The notes under the pieces are model-generated. The model saw only the letters and a list, made by a program, of their open reading frames with translations, had not been told where the DNA came from and did no database searches. Below, piece by piece: positions 1-10,166 of a stretch of DNA of 64,000 nucleotides. The stretch lies in assembly GCF_007655135.1 (NCBI RefSeq), contig NC_045127.1, positions 558,001 through 622,000 on the forward strand, read 5' to 3'. This stretch comes from Punica granatum (Eukaryota; Streptophyta; Magnoliopsida; Myrtales; Lythraceae). How positions within the stretch are numbered: position 1 is the first letter of the stretch; the number at the start of each line of letters is the position of its first letter. A program made the translations under genes and the position numbers.

Positions 1-269
1 GGCAAAGATGTACGGATTGGAAGCTGTATATATATATATTTGATGATGGTATTCATATGCAATCAAGAATCACGATTAAGCAAGCTCATAATTACACCAT
101 TACTGCTACTCTTATCTCTCACAAGGAGATGAAGACATATATCAACATCATAATAGGAACGTATACAAGGGCCAACAAAACTACCCCAACAAAAAAAAAA
201 AGAAAAAAAAAAAAGTAATCCAGTTCCCTTCATTCCCGTATTAACAATAATCTGACAAAATTTTCCCAG
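1..269. other. Downstream flank of the PDS5-like gene
   Basis: No coding region is visible in this stretch. It holds a short TA run near 31-40 and an A-rich tract near 190-214. Because the neighbouring gene runs on the minus strand and stops at 270, this part probably contains its 3' UTR. Nothing else is recognisable. Confidence 0.5.
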
Positions 270-3200
270 CTAACGCATGTCACATAAATTATCATCAACT
301 AAAACTGCTTCATCTTCATTTAACCCAGCCGAGGGTTCAGTCTTCATAAGACTTGATGAGGCTTCAGCCCTGTGAATGTAGAACTGCTGGCTTTAGTTTG
401 CAAAACGAGCAGGAGAGAAAAGCTATATAACTAAAGTAGTGAGTATTGAAGCCGAACCTCTTTACTAGACGATAAGGGCTAGAGTCTTCAGTCAATTTTA
501 ATCTCCTTCTCTTCTTCCAAGTATGTAATCTGACCAAAAATTTCAAGAACAGGTCATCAGACACGGAAATCCATGACAGAGTTCTATGAAAGATGAAGAT
601 TAGCCAAATCACGCTTACAGCTCAGGTTGTTTATTATGTTCGGGATTGGCAGAGTCCTGCCAATTAACATCAAGAAATTTAAGAAAGGGCAAAATCGATA
701 ACAAAACGTCCAGACAGAAAAAAGATTATGAGGCAGAACACATACTTCATCTGGCAGATCATCATTCTCAATAAGTTTCCACCATTGCTTTTTCAGGTTT
801 AGACGTTCTTCCACACCATCAGTGTAGACCACCTACGGACAAACAAATTTCAGACACAAATCTAATCACAACCAATATTAAAAGAAAATGTGCTAGTTTT
901 AGAAGGATCTCTATTCTCTGCTGTTTAGCTCAAAATGTCAAGTCATTTATGAAAAAAGATACAGAGATCAGTCAAAGCCATCTCACCTGGTGCCTTTTCC
1001 TTTTCCGGTCATAAGAACGAACGACGCCATCATAGAACCTGCGATTGGAAAATAGATTACCAAAATGGAACTTGCACGGCTTAAAAAGAATTGAAAGAAC
1101 AAGAATATAATGATCAAGAACGTACACTCTGTCCTGAGGCCACCAAACTTTTATTTTTTGGCCAACTACTTCCTCCCCAACATCTTGCTGGTGAAACTTC
1201 TGATCATCATTCATAATAGTTAGAACTTTCAACAGCAGATATTAGCCTAGCACAATTATAATTCCAATTTGCACACCTCTTCCTTTCTTGGGGCCCGTTT
1301 TCTTTTGAGACCTCTTCCAGTAGCCTTTTCTGAGCTACATCCATCTTTAGTCGATGATGTGCAAGCAGATAGGTCCACCTTCTTCACGATTGACAAGATG
1401 GAAGAAGTCAATTTTCGAAAAAGAAATGTAACAGAGGTCACACCAGAAAAATGAAAGACGGCAATGTCTCTTCACACTCATCGTGTCTAACCTTCTTTCC
1501 TGAAAATGCTGGTTTCTCCTTATCAGATGTCGCGCCACTTTTCTTCTTTTTACTACCTCTTCCATTTGATGAACTTGGCACTTCCCTATAGAGGGGTTCG
1601 CTTGGCCGTCTCTGTTCAGCACTGACTAGGAGCTCACCTTCCTCATCTGAAGCAGTTTCAGGTAAAGCAACCGAAGACCCCACGGCATTTCCTTTTTTTC
1701 TCGAGAATCTTCTCTTCCTTCCTTCTTCGGAAGTTGGAGGTTTTGGGCTTTCATGAGGCGTAATATGGTGACATTTTCCGTCTTGGAGGCCCCAGAAGTG
1801 TTCATACCCTTCTTCTGGGTTCATCAGAGAATTGGGTCTCCGGTCTCTTTTCCTTGGAACTTCAGACAGGGATGCAAGCTCTATTGGTCCATCAGCATCC
1901 AACAGGTTGAATGACTTCATCTTGCTTGAAGAATCTTCCTCTGCTGACATTGATTTAGTTCCTGGCACCGGAGCACCATCCAACCCTGACTTGGCACCCA
2001 CTTCTGTCGAAGTAACAGCAAGAGCTTCACCCCTCTAAGGAACAGCAGAATATTCAAAATGATATCTTCAAATGGACAGTTTACAAGTAGAGAATTAACA
2101 TCAACAGCAAAAAAAGGGAACAGAAAAAAAAAAAGGCGGTAATAGAGCACTTAGCTACTGCACGTTGAAAAAATCATTATAAGGAAATGAAATAAGCTCA
2201 GGATTCAAGGTTGCCTGTTTATAAGTCATTGAGCATCATATTATGAGGCTCACAGTTAACCTTGAGCCTAGCTTATATTCAAGCATGTTTGCTGCTCGCT
2301 ATTCAGTCTGGAGTTCAACCAAGCCATTAAGGAAGGGCGACAATAAAGCAACGAAAAAATTCTCTAAAAGAATAAACAATATCTGCCATCCTACTCCAAT
2401 CATCTGGTGACAATTAGAGTTTCAAACTTCATGAAAAGAATACTCTTTCAGAAATAAATTGTTCCTATATGTTACTATGACCAGCATTATTGGGGAGCTT
2501 CATTATATTCATATACTTTAGGTATATAAGATGGCATATAAGACTGAAACCATTCGAGTATAATCATATTCAAAAAGAAGTTCACAGCACACATACCCCT
2601 TGCTCTTGTGAACCATTAGCAAGAAGATGTTCTGTATTATCAGAAGAACTTCCACATATGGTCGCGATCACAGGAGCATATTGGTCCAAAACAATGCTTG
2701 CAGATTGCACTGCATCTTTGAGAATAGGTCTAAGCTTCTCTGCACAATTGGATAATACGTTCTCTCCCAACTTCCACGAGATGGGCGCCACGTTCTGAGA
2801 TCATGTACAGGAACTGTATTAGAGCAAGCGAGAAACAATTATAAACATAAATCTGTTGAGGTAAATTTAATGCCAATTACAATAAGCTTTCAGATGGATT
2901 GGTCGCCATTTAACAGAAAGGGGCATTAGCCTGCACAGGATTACCTCATTCTCCTTCCGCACACTCGCTAGTAGTGGCTCCAAGAGGTCCATGGAGATAT
3001 TTTCACTTTCCTCCAATACCATTGTCATGATTCTCTCCATCGCCCATAGCACATCATCTGTGTGGTTTGACCTTTAACGAAAAGAATCATCAGAGTTCAA
3101 ATAGACATGACACAAAATGATTTAACGCGAAACACTAGAAGCAAAACAATTTCGAAAACATTTCAGTCATCAATTCAATAAGGAACCTTCAGAAAAAGAA

Positions 3201-4888
3201 AACAAATAAGGGATACTATTATCGGGAGCAGTCACAAAGTTAATTCGTGTTTAAACTATCAGAGAAAGGACATCTTTCCAGATTGTAGCATCTTAAAGAA
3301 GAAATGAAATTATAATAGACTGGTATAATAATTGAGAATTGTACCCAGTGGTCTTCAGGAAACGATGAAACATCTCAACTACCAGACCATCACATTCTAG
3401 GTCCAGCATCACCACACACGATCTGACCCGTGCAATGGTGTAGATTATTGAAGCTGCCTTCTCATAACATCTGGTGGAAGGTTGAGACAACTTCTCAAAT
3501 GATGACACAGTTAGCTTAAATATCTCCTGCATTCAGAAAGAAACATTTAGGAGCTCAACAAAAAAAGTCTAAGCACTCAGAAGAAGACAATCCATGCCTC
3601 CACAGTAACCTAACAACTTTGATATTCAACCGTCTGAATACCTAATTTTCACTTACCCAGGTTATCATAGATGACGTATCAATTATTATGCATTGTAAAC
3701 TACTGGGTCTAATAATCAGAACGTCAAGCTCATTCCGTTATGAAACAATGTCAGACTGTTCCATTTACTTGACAAAAATGGATATCTATGTACACGCACT
3801 CACTCAGGTATTGATATATCTGCCCTACCTATAGGAAAAAAACTCAACCCATCACTTTATCCTGCATCTTAAGATCTTTTCTTGCAGCACATAAAGAAAA
3901 GGGTTTATCGATATCACCTTCATTATCTCGTCGTCATAAGGCTCCAATGGCGCTGTTATCCTAGCAATTTCATGGATGCAGGATGCTACTGAAACTCTCA
4001 CGATGGCTTCAGAGTGTTTCAGCATCGTGTCAGATTTCAGCGCCTTCATCATGGGGAGGAGAGCATCTTTGACTGAGGCAGGTGGTGCTTGGTCAACGTC
4101 GAAGAGCAGATCTTCTGCTTTCTGAAGTGCAAGTAAACCGCAGGGAACAAACAAAGACAAATTCAACTCAGATGGTTTCCGCAAACATATATTGAATCAG
4201 CAAATCTACATGGAAATCATGAACACAAGGCCAGGACTCACAGCAGCATAAGGTGAACGAACTCGGAAGTAAAGACTTAGAATACAGTGGATATAAGATG
4301 GCAACCATTAAGAATTGAGAACTACAAGAAGCTTCATCTTTTGTACAATTGATTCCCAGCAAGAACATTCTGCTCCTTTCACCATTAGAATGCTAGATCC
4401 TAGACCAGAAAACTTCCAGAACAAAATTCAGTTGGTGGTAAAACAACAGTGAAAATGTTATGTGCGGAAAATGATCATTCAATAAATAAATAAATAAAAG
4501 GCAGTAAGCTTCACTTCACGGCTAGTCATTCTCGTGGAAAAACCACACTTACTTAACAACAACACTAGCAGATGAGCAACTACAACAGAAGAAACAGCTC
4601 GGCGAGACTGATCAGATATTATCATCAGTGTTTCCTTTCCACAATCGCATATCCATGGAAAAGGACACTTTCTGAGCAAAAACAAAACCCACAGGGAGAA
4701 GGCCGCCAAAGAAAAATTCAGCTTCCCTAGGACCCGATAACAGGAAGGATTAGACTGAAAAGGTTGTCCGTACGTACATCAAGAAGAGGAAGCAGCTCCT
4801 CGACGGAGGAAGGTGAATGCAGGAGGCTAAACCCAGCCTCCTTGAGCTGCTCTGTCAAACTCAAAGGGGTGTTTGAGGTAGAGGCCAT
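270..4888 (-). CDS. PDS5-like: Sister chromatid cohesion protein PDS5-like, with C-terminal Tudor domain
   Basis: PDS5 proteins bind cohesin in the nucleus and regulate sister-chromatid cohesion and DNA repair. I place coding exons at 4888-4778, 4121-3918, 3526-3345, 3071-2945, 2794-2597, 2034-1444, 1381-1277, 1199-1126, 1038-987, 832-746 and about 386-270, giving roughly 615 residues in one frame. The N-terminal half matches the plant PDS5 helical-repeat region, with stretches such as RVSVASCIHEIARITAP, RVRSCVVMLDLECD and MVLEESENISMDLL. A lysine/serine-rich linker follows, then a Tudor fold (VGQKIKVWWPQDR, FYDGVVRSYD, WWKLIEND). The start is the first ATG (MASTSNTPL). Most junctions are GT-AG and keep frame. 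The 1444/1381 junction (62-bp intron) and the last acceptor are the least certain. It resembles the short plant PDS5 homologues C, D and E rather than the long PDS5A/B. It is well supported as PDS5-like; exact subtype is inference. Confidence 0.88.
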
Positions 4889-5298
4889 TTTTTTTTCCCC
4901 CCCTGAATCCACCACACGCAGTCCCTCTCAATCTCACTGCACTGAACTCAACAAGACAGACCGGAGAGGGCGCACGCACAGAAGGAGAGCTCACTGCATC
5001 TATTAAACCCCCAAATCAGTAACGCCAACTAAGGGCAGGAGCTGAAAAGAAAGCTTGAATCTATGGAGCTGATTTTTAGGGGTTTGAGTTTGAGGCAAGG
5101 TGGAGAGCATGCAGGGAGAATGAGAGGCCGGTCAACCGAAAGGGGTTCAAAATCTGGATTTGCCCATTGAATGAATTGAATCAGGAGGGAAATTTTGGGC
5201 ACAACTCTGAATTGAATTGAATGTCGGGTTTTGCCGAACATTGTTTCTCTGCTTTTTTTCGTTTCTTTCCCTCGTTCTGCTGTAACAAAAGTGCCTGG

Positions 5299-5541
5299 CA
5301 GTATTGTAATTTTCATCAAAAGCATGGGCATTTGTTGCAGCTGAGACATTTGGAGGAATCTGAGTTTGGCTTTTTGGGAGGAAAAACTCTCTCGATGGAA
5401 AAGATGCTACTCTTCTCAAAGTGCGAAAGCATTAGATAAATGGCAAAATTGTAATTTTCATCAAAAGCATGAGCATTTCTATTGCAGCTGAGACATTCGG
5501 AGAGATCGGAGTTGGACTTCTAGGAGGTAAAAGCTTTCCTC
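5299..5541. repeat. Diverged tandem/direct repeat of about 95 bp
   Basis: Two units at about 5299-5395 and 5445-5541 share the block 'attgtaattttcatcaaaag' followed by a similar stretch reading gcagctgagacatt, then ggagttggactt/gagtttggcttt. They differ by scattered substitutions and small indels, so the duplication is not recent. No coding role is visible. The repeat lies in the upstream region of the minus-strand PDS5-like gene. Confidence 0.7.
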
Positions 5542-5855
5542 AATGGTCTCTTGTCGTTTACCTTTCTGCCCCTACCCGAACTTTATTATATTTTCTTTTC
5601 ATTTTTTATTCGAGTAAAATGTGACTTAACAATAATAAATTTCTCTTGGTAAAATTAATATTCGCACGAATAAGTTTCTCTTGGTAGTTGGTATGAAATC
5701 TTTCTCCAAAAAATATATATTCATGAATGGACATGATGTTCCCGTTTTGGAACTTTTCAATGGCATGTCAAATTAGAGGTCACAAAAATAATAGGATAAA
5801 TGCAATAATATTCCCAATTCTTCAAGTAAATATTGTGACTTGGTAACATAGATTT

Positions 5856-6007
5856 TTTATTTTTATTTTTGTGTTATAAAAGAGACTTAAAACATAGTAT
5901 AGTGAAAGAGAAATTCAAATAACTAATAAAAGAACACGGGTAGTTTTACTAAGCATCAAGCTAGCGATTTCCAAATCAATGGACGAGAGTGAGCGCTACT
6001 GCGCTAC
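5856..6007 (-). mobile_element. tRNA-derived SINE-like element, copy 1
   Basis: Read on the minus strand from 6007, the sequence begins with a tRNA-like A-box region (gtagcgcagtagcgctcac). It continues through a stretch ending in actacccgtgttc, then a tail with tattagtta and ctcttttataa. The same order of blocks occurs on the minus strand at about 46158-46015. A shared tRNA-like head plus a shared body in two distant places supports a short retroposon family. The B box is degenerate in this copy. No target duplication was resolved. Confidence 0.5.
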
Positions 6008-6574
6008 ACCTCTTTTGATAATAACATGGAATTTTTAAATGTCGAACTTGCCCATCGGAGCAGAAAGATAAACCTAAAAATTGACGAAAGTGATTTTATC
6101 GAACGCATTTAAATGGGCTTTGATTGGAAAAGCCCATCTCAGCCCTTCTACCATTAGTCACCTTATCCTCCATATACTTCGGTTGCATTTGGTTTGAGAG
6201 TTGGATTTTAATTCTAATTGGTTGATTTTAATTTTAATTGGATTGTAATGATTGTGGTGTTGAATTATGAGAAAATGTGTAAAAAAGTAATGAATAGTTA
6301 GGAAAATTTAATATTAAAAATCGAATTGAGTATAATGGAGTTGTATGTGAATTTATGTATGGGACTCGCCTTTTATACTTTGAATAGTTGATTTTTATTG
6401 TGTAGCGAGTAGAATTAAAGTTAGAGTTAAAATCTTAAAATCAGATCCTGAAAACAAACGAAGAAGACATATTACAGAACAGGGCTGACTCCTTTTCGAG
6501 CCAGAACCATCAACAAGATGAAAGTTTATAATAATTACCTATGACAAACCTAAAGTTCAAACCAAAGAGCTTAC

Positions 6575-6661
6575 CTTTGTCGGGTCTCGTTGAGATTCTG
6601 ATCCTCCAAGAACTGTAGGATAAGGAATATAGTGTGCAACAAATTCATCAGCCTCAGTCAT
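6575..6661 (-). other. Isolated exon-like coding fragment
   Basis: On the minus strand an ATG at 6661 opens 29 sense codons that end at a good splice donor (AAG|GTAAGC, exon end 6575). The peptide, beginning MTEADEFVAHYIPYP, looks protein-like. I find no convincing downstream exon before the PDS5-like gene, and the family is not recognised. It could be the first exon of a small gene, a 5' remnant of a decayed gene, or chance. Confidence 0.25.
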
Positions 6662-7715
6662 GCCTTAACAACATTTTTCAAATATGTTATGCCATATGTA
6701 TCATTATTTCAATTGTTGCAGCTTAAGTTACATCTAAGCTTTCAATTACAACCCTGAAATACCCAACACCAGCAGCTAGAATTCATCTAAGGAAATTACC
6801 ATACATGATCCAATTAATATATCGATAGCCGTCCATTTATAGCTTGTCAATCGTGAATAACTTTATCAAATCCGTATGCAGAGCTCAATAAAGCACATCA
6901 TTGTATAGAGATTATTGCAAAATTCCAAAATCACGGAGAACATAGAATCTAAGCTCAAATTTATGAACATGTCCAGGAGAAAGAGTTCGAGCAGGCATCA
7001 GAGCATGAAGAGAAGCAGAGTCATTCGATCTAAATCAAGCAGATAAAAAAAGAAAGTCATAAAACAAGTCAAGCAGATCAAAATCAAGTCATGGCGGCTG
7101 AATATCTACAATTGCTCTCCTCTTGGCGAATCAAAATTCAATGCAGCAGCAATCACTGCTAACAGAGCACTCTCTCTCTCTCTCTCTATCAGTTGGTGTC
7201 AGCGTCCATGGAAGCCCAGCGAGTTGATCCGACCCCTTTTTTGACCCTTTCATTCACCACTTCCTGGACTTTATTGTATGACAAGCCCCCGAACTCCCGG
7301 CAGATTTCTCAAAATTATATGGAAGCACATTATCATGTTCACGCCCTTAATCAGTTGGGCACTTCAGTACTTTCAAGTTGTGCCATTTCATACGCATTAT
7401 AGCAGATTGAACTGCAGACACTCCAATACACTTATTAATAAGTTGAAAAGAGAAGCACGTCTTTAGAAGTTTCTTTTTTTCCATTTTCACGTTTGCTTTC
7501 TGCATTTCTACAAATACAGTAACAATTCTTCGCTGAGAATGTACGAACATTGCAATCTCAACAATATGAAGAAAACAAAATTGAACTGTGGAGAAGATGA
7601 GGGAGTCTGATCTGATACCTGAATGAAATCAATGTTAAGAAATCTTCTTTCTTCCCTAATTTATCAACTCAATAATCATAATCACAAGGGAGAGAGGATT
7701 CCGGAAGATAATCAT

Positions 7716-8069
7716 TTACACCATTGATACAGCTCGGGCTGGAACCGGAAGGGTATCCAATTCAGGCCGCTTCACCGGTTTGCAGCAAGCGAGCCCGCCG
7801 GCGGCAATGAGGACGCCGATCACATCAGCCACGGCGTCCTTGGCGGAGGCACCAGCAGAGGGGAAGATCCCGAACTGGTCGGCAGCCTCCTTGGCTGCGC
7901 CGGCGAGGAGAGAGGCGATGGATCCGAGCCGGATGGAGTGGCGGCGGAGGAAGGGATACCTGGTGCGGGAGGCGGCGAAGGAGAAGAGGAGAGTGAGGAA
8001 GAGGCAGAAGAGTACGTGATAGAGCTTGTCAGGGGCTATCCACGGATCCGAGCCGCTGCCGTTCTCCAT
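7716..8069 (-). CDS. Small membrane-associated protein, YfiM/DUF2279-like
   Basis: A complete single-exon frame of 117 residues runs from ATG at 8069 to TAA at 7716. The N-terminus carries IAPDKLYHVLFCLFLTLLF, a charged stretch leading into a hydrophobic segment (about residues 18-34). A conserved-looking core reads LLAGAAKEAADQFG and GASAKDAVADVIGVLIA, the latter a second hydrophobic helix (about residues 77-95). The spacing of the Lys-Glu and Asp motifs recalls bacterial YfiM/DUF2279 membrane proteins, and similar small plant proteins of unknown function exist. No signal-peptide cleavage site is obvious. The function is unknown. The gene lies about 600 bp downstream of the L7 gene on the same strand. 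The frame itself is strongly supported by its composition; the family name is tentative. Confidence 0.75.
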   Translation of the reverse strand: MENGSGSDPWIAPDKLYHVLFCLFLTLLFSFAASRTRYPFLRRHSIRLGSIASLLAGAAKEAADQFGIFPSAGASAKDAVADVIGVLIAAGGLACCKPVKRPELDTLPVPARAVSMV

Positions 8070-8676
8070 GAGGAGGAAGACGAGGAAGAAAAGAAGTTCG
8101 TGAGCACGAGCATCTAGCTGAGTTGACTAGGCCGAGTCTGGCCGCTCGACGAACGAAGACAGTTGAAAAATGCGCAAAGAAATGGTGAAAACTTCATATT
8201 ATTTCAATTTTCGTCAGAGCTTTTGAAAGGAAAAGGCCAACCCCCTCTATAAAGAGAGCCTCCGCCCAAACCTACAGCTGAAATGAGAACACTTCGTGAT
8301 ATTCAAAATAAAAATAAATCCAAATTTATTGTTTTTCTTCTCTCTAAAATTTCACCTTCAATTTCTTGCATTCTTCAGTATCTGGTTGAAACAAGCAAAG
8401 AACCCGAGAAAGTTTCTATTAATATGAATAAAATTGCTATATGTCATTTAGAATTGTGTGTTACATGAAGAAATTTGACTGGAGGAACAGTTTTCAACTG
8501 CAAATCACACTTATAGGCAGCGAGAGTTTACATCGTCATATGCATGATTCATTCATACATGTCAAAAAAGCGAAACCCAAACCAAAGACATAACTTCAAA
8601 AATTGAGAAAACTTATAATATATTAGTGCCGAGGCTAAGCCTAACTACGATTCCCAGGCCGGGCTCTTGTTCTCTG
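8070..8676. other. Spacer between the L7 gene and the small membrane-protein gene
   Basis: Both flanking genes are on the minus strand, so this interval should hold the promoter and 5' UTR of the small membrane-protein gene (right after 8070) and the 3' UTR of the L7 gene (towards 8676). No other gene is visible. Confidence 0.5.
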
Positions 8677-10166
8677 CTAGTTCATCTTGTCGATTAGCTC
8701 GTTGATGTGATCTTCCCGGTTACCAGTCTCTCCGCCATCTCTAAATAACCGTTTAGTCTTCTGCAGGCCTCCTTCGGGCTTGTTGAGTGCGAAGGGCCAT
8801 AGAAAACGGGTAACCTCCTTAAAATGAGGACCCACACTGGCAACCTCATGAACAATATCTTCCATGCACAAAATCCCATGCTTCCCCAGTTCCTGTCAAG
8901 GAAATAAAAGGTCAGCTTACCACTCTCCAACAGTCGCGCCAGGAGAAACTAAAAAGCCATGGCAAAGATTGAAAACCTGTTCGATAATATTGTTGTCGGT
9001 CAATGGTACTCTCTGCTTGTCGATCCTTCCGTAGCCCTTCTTGTAGACCAGCTCCTTCACGTTCTTGAGGTTGGGGTACCTTCAGACAATGCCGTATATG
9101 ATAAGCTTATGCAGTGAAAAATCGCTTGGCAGACAAGAAGCAGCATCAGGAAGAACGAAGAATGACAACAAAGTGTTCCTGAAATTTTTTTTATTTCTGC
9201 ATTCCCCTACTTAATACTATAGAAAAGAGTGAAGAACAAGAATAAGCTGGCTCACCCATAAGTAACATAAGGCTCCACCTTCTGCAGCATGTCCATAACA
9301 GCAGCATTGGCAAGGATAAAAACGCCACTAAAGATCCTTTGAAGTCTGAGCTTGTTTAGAATCTTCTTAGTTGTAGGATGCATGTCATTCCTCCTGGAAA
9401 GAAGCAGAATGATCAGGATTGCTGTAGTATACAATGGAACATGAACCAAAAGGGAGCACATTGTAATGAAACAATGAGCAACCTACCCCTGGATGCGGAC
9501 GACGAAGAGCAGCTTCGATCCTAATGCCGTTTGAGCTGGCCTGTGCATCTTCGTCCTCTGCTTCATCTTTATGAGATCGAGTTCCTAAAACAGAACAGTA
9601 AAACCATGTATGACAAGTTCCGAACTTTCCTATCAGAATACATAAGGAGACAATCAGAAGAAGAGTTCCCAGCAGAATTCAACAATTGAATATCTTGGGC
9701 CGAATCAATCCTTTCCCGTGAAGGATGCAACACGAGGTCTTCAAATGAATGGAGGCAGAACTCTTGGGCTTACAAATGCTTATATAATCGATAGGAAAGC
9801 TCAAATTCTCACGAGAAACCGAATATGACTCACATAGAAGAGTGAACCAGAAGGCTCTCAATTAAATTTTAAGCCCGGGATCGATTAACCCTAACAACAT
9901 ATGCATACAAACACTAAAAATCAATATACACAATGGCACATTTATAAGCAGTTGGTGTGGTGGTGGTGGTGGGTCCGTACCTTGTCTCTGTACTCTCTGA
10001 TGAACTGCTCAGGCAATTTGAAGTCGTTCCCCTGAGACTGCTTCGCTCGCTTCTGCCTGAGCTCCAGCTGCGCCTTCCTCTTGAGCGCCCATTCCTCGTT
10101 GCTCTTCCTCTTCTTCAGTATCGTCTCCGGTATGTAAGCGAGCTCCTTCCCCTGCTCCTCCGCCAT
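8677..10166 (-). CDS. RPL7-1-like: 60S ribosomal protein L7, divergent L7-1 type (uL30 family)
   Basis: L7/uL30 is a structural protein of the cytosolic large ribosomal subunit. Five exons (10166-9981, 9584-9487, 9393-9256, 9079-8977, 8892-8677) join in frame to 246 residues, the usual plant length. The start is the ATG giving [14 protein letters not shown], and the basic N-terminal extension ([13 protein letters not shown]) is typical. The uL30 core includes [49 protein letters not shown] and the family C-terminus [15 protein letters not shown]. It differs from the common L7 copies at many positions and resembles the divergent Arabidopsis paralogue I remember as At1g80750. All splice sites are GT-AG. 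The assignment to the family is firm; whether it is a general ribosomal protein or a specialised paralogue is not shown by sequence. Confidence 0.93.

Larger units (their letters stand above)
4889..7715. other. Spacer between PDS5-like gene and small membrane-protein gene
   Basis: The left part (about 4889-5030) is the probable 5' UTR and promoter of the PDS5-like gene. A diverged direct repeat lies at about 5299-5395 and 5445-5541. A SINE-like sequence lies at about 5856-6007. One isolated exon-like stretch is at 6575-6661. A short CT run is at 7171-7189. The rest, mainly AT-rich DNA around 5560-6500 and 6700-7700, shows no gene I can support, although the right part may hold the 3' UTR of the gene ending at 7716. 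Confidence 0.5.
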
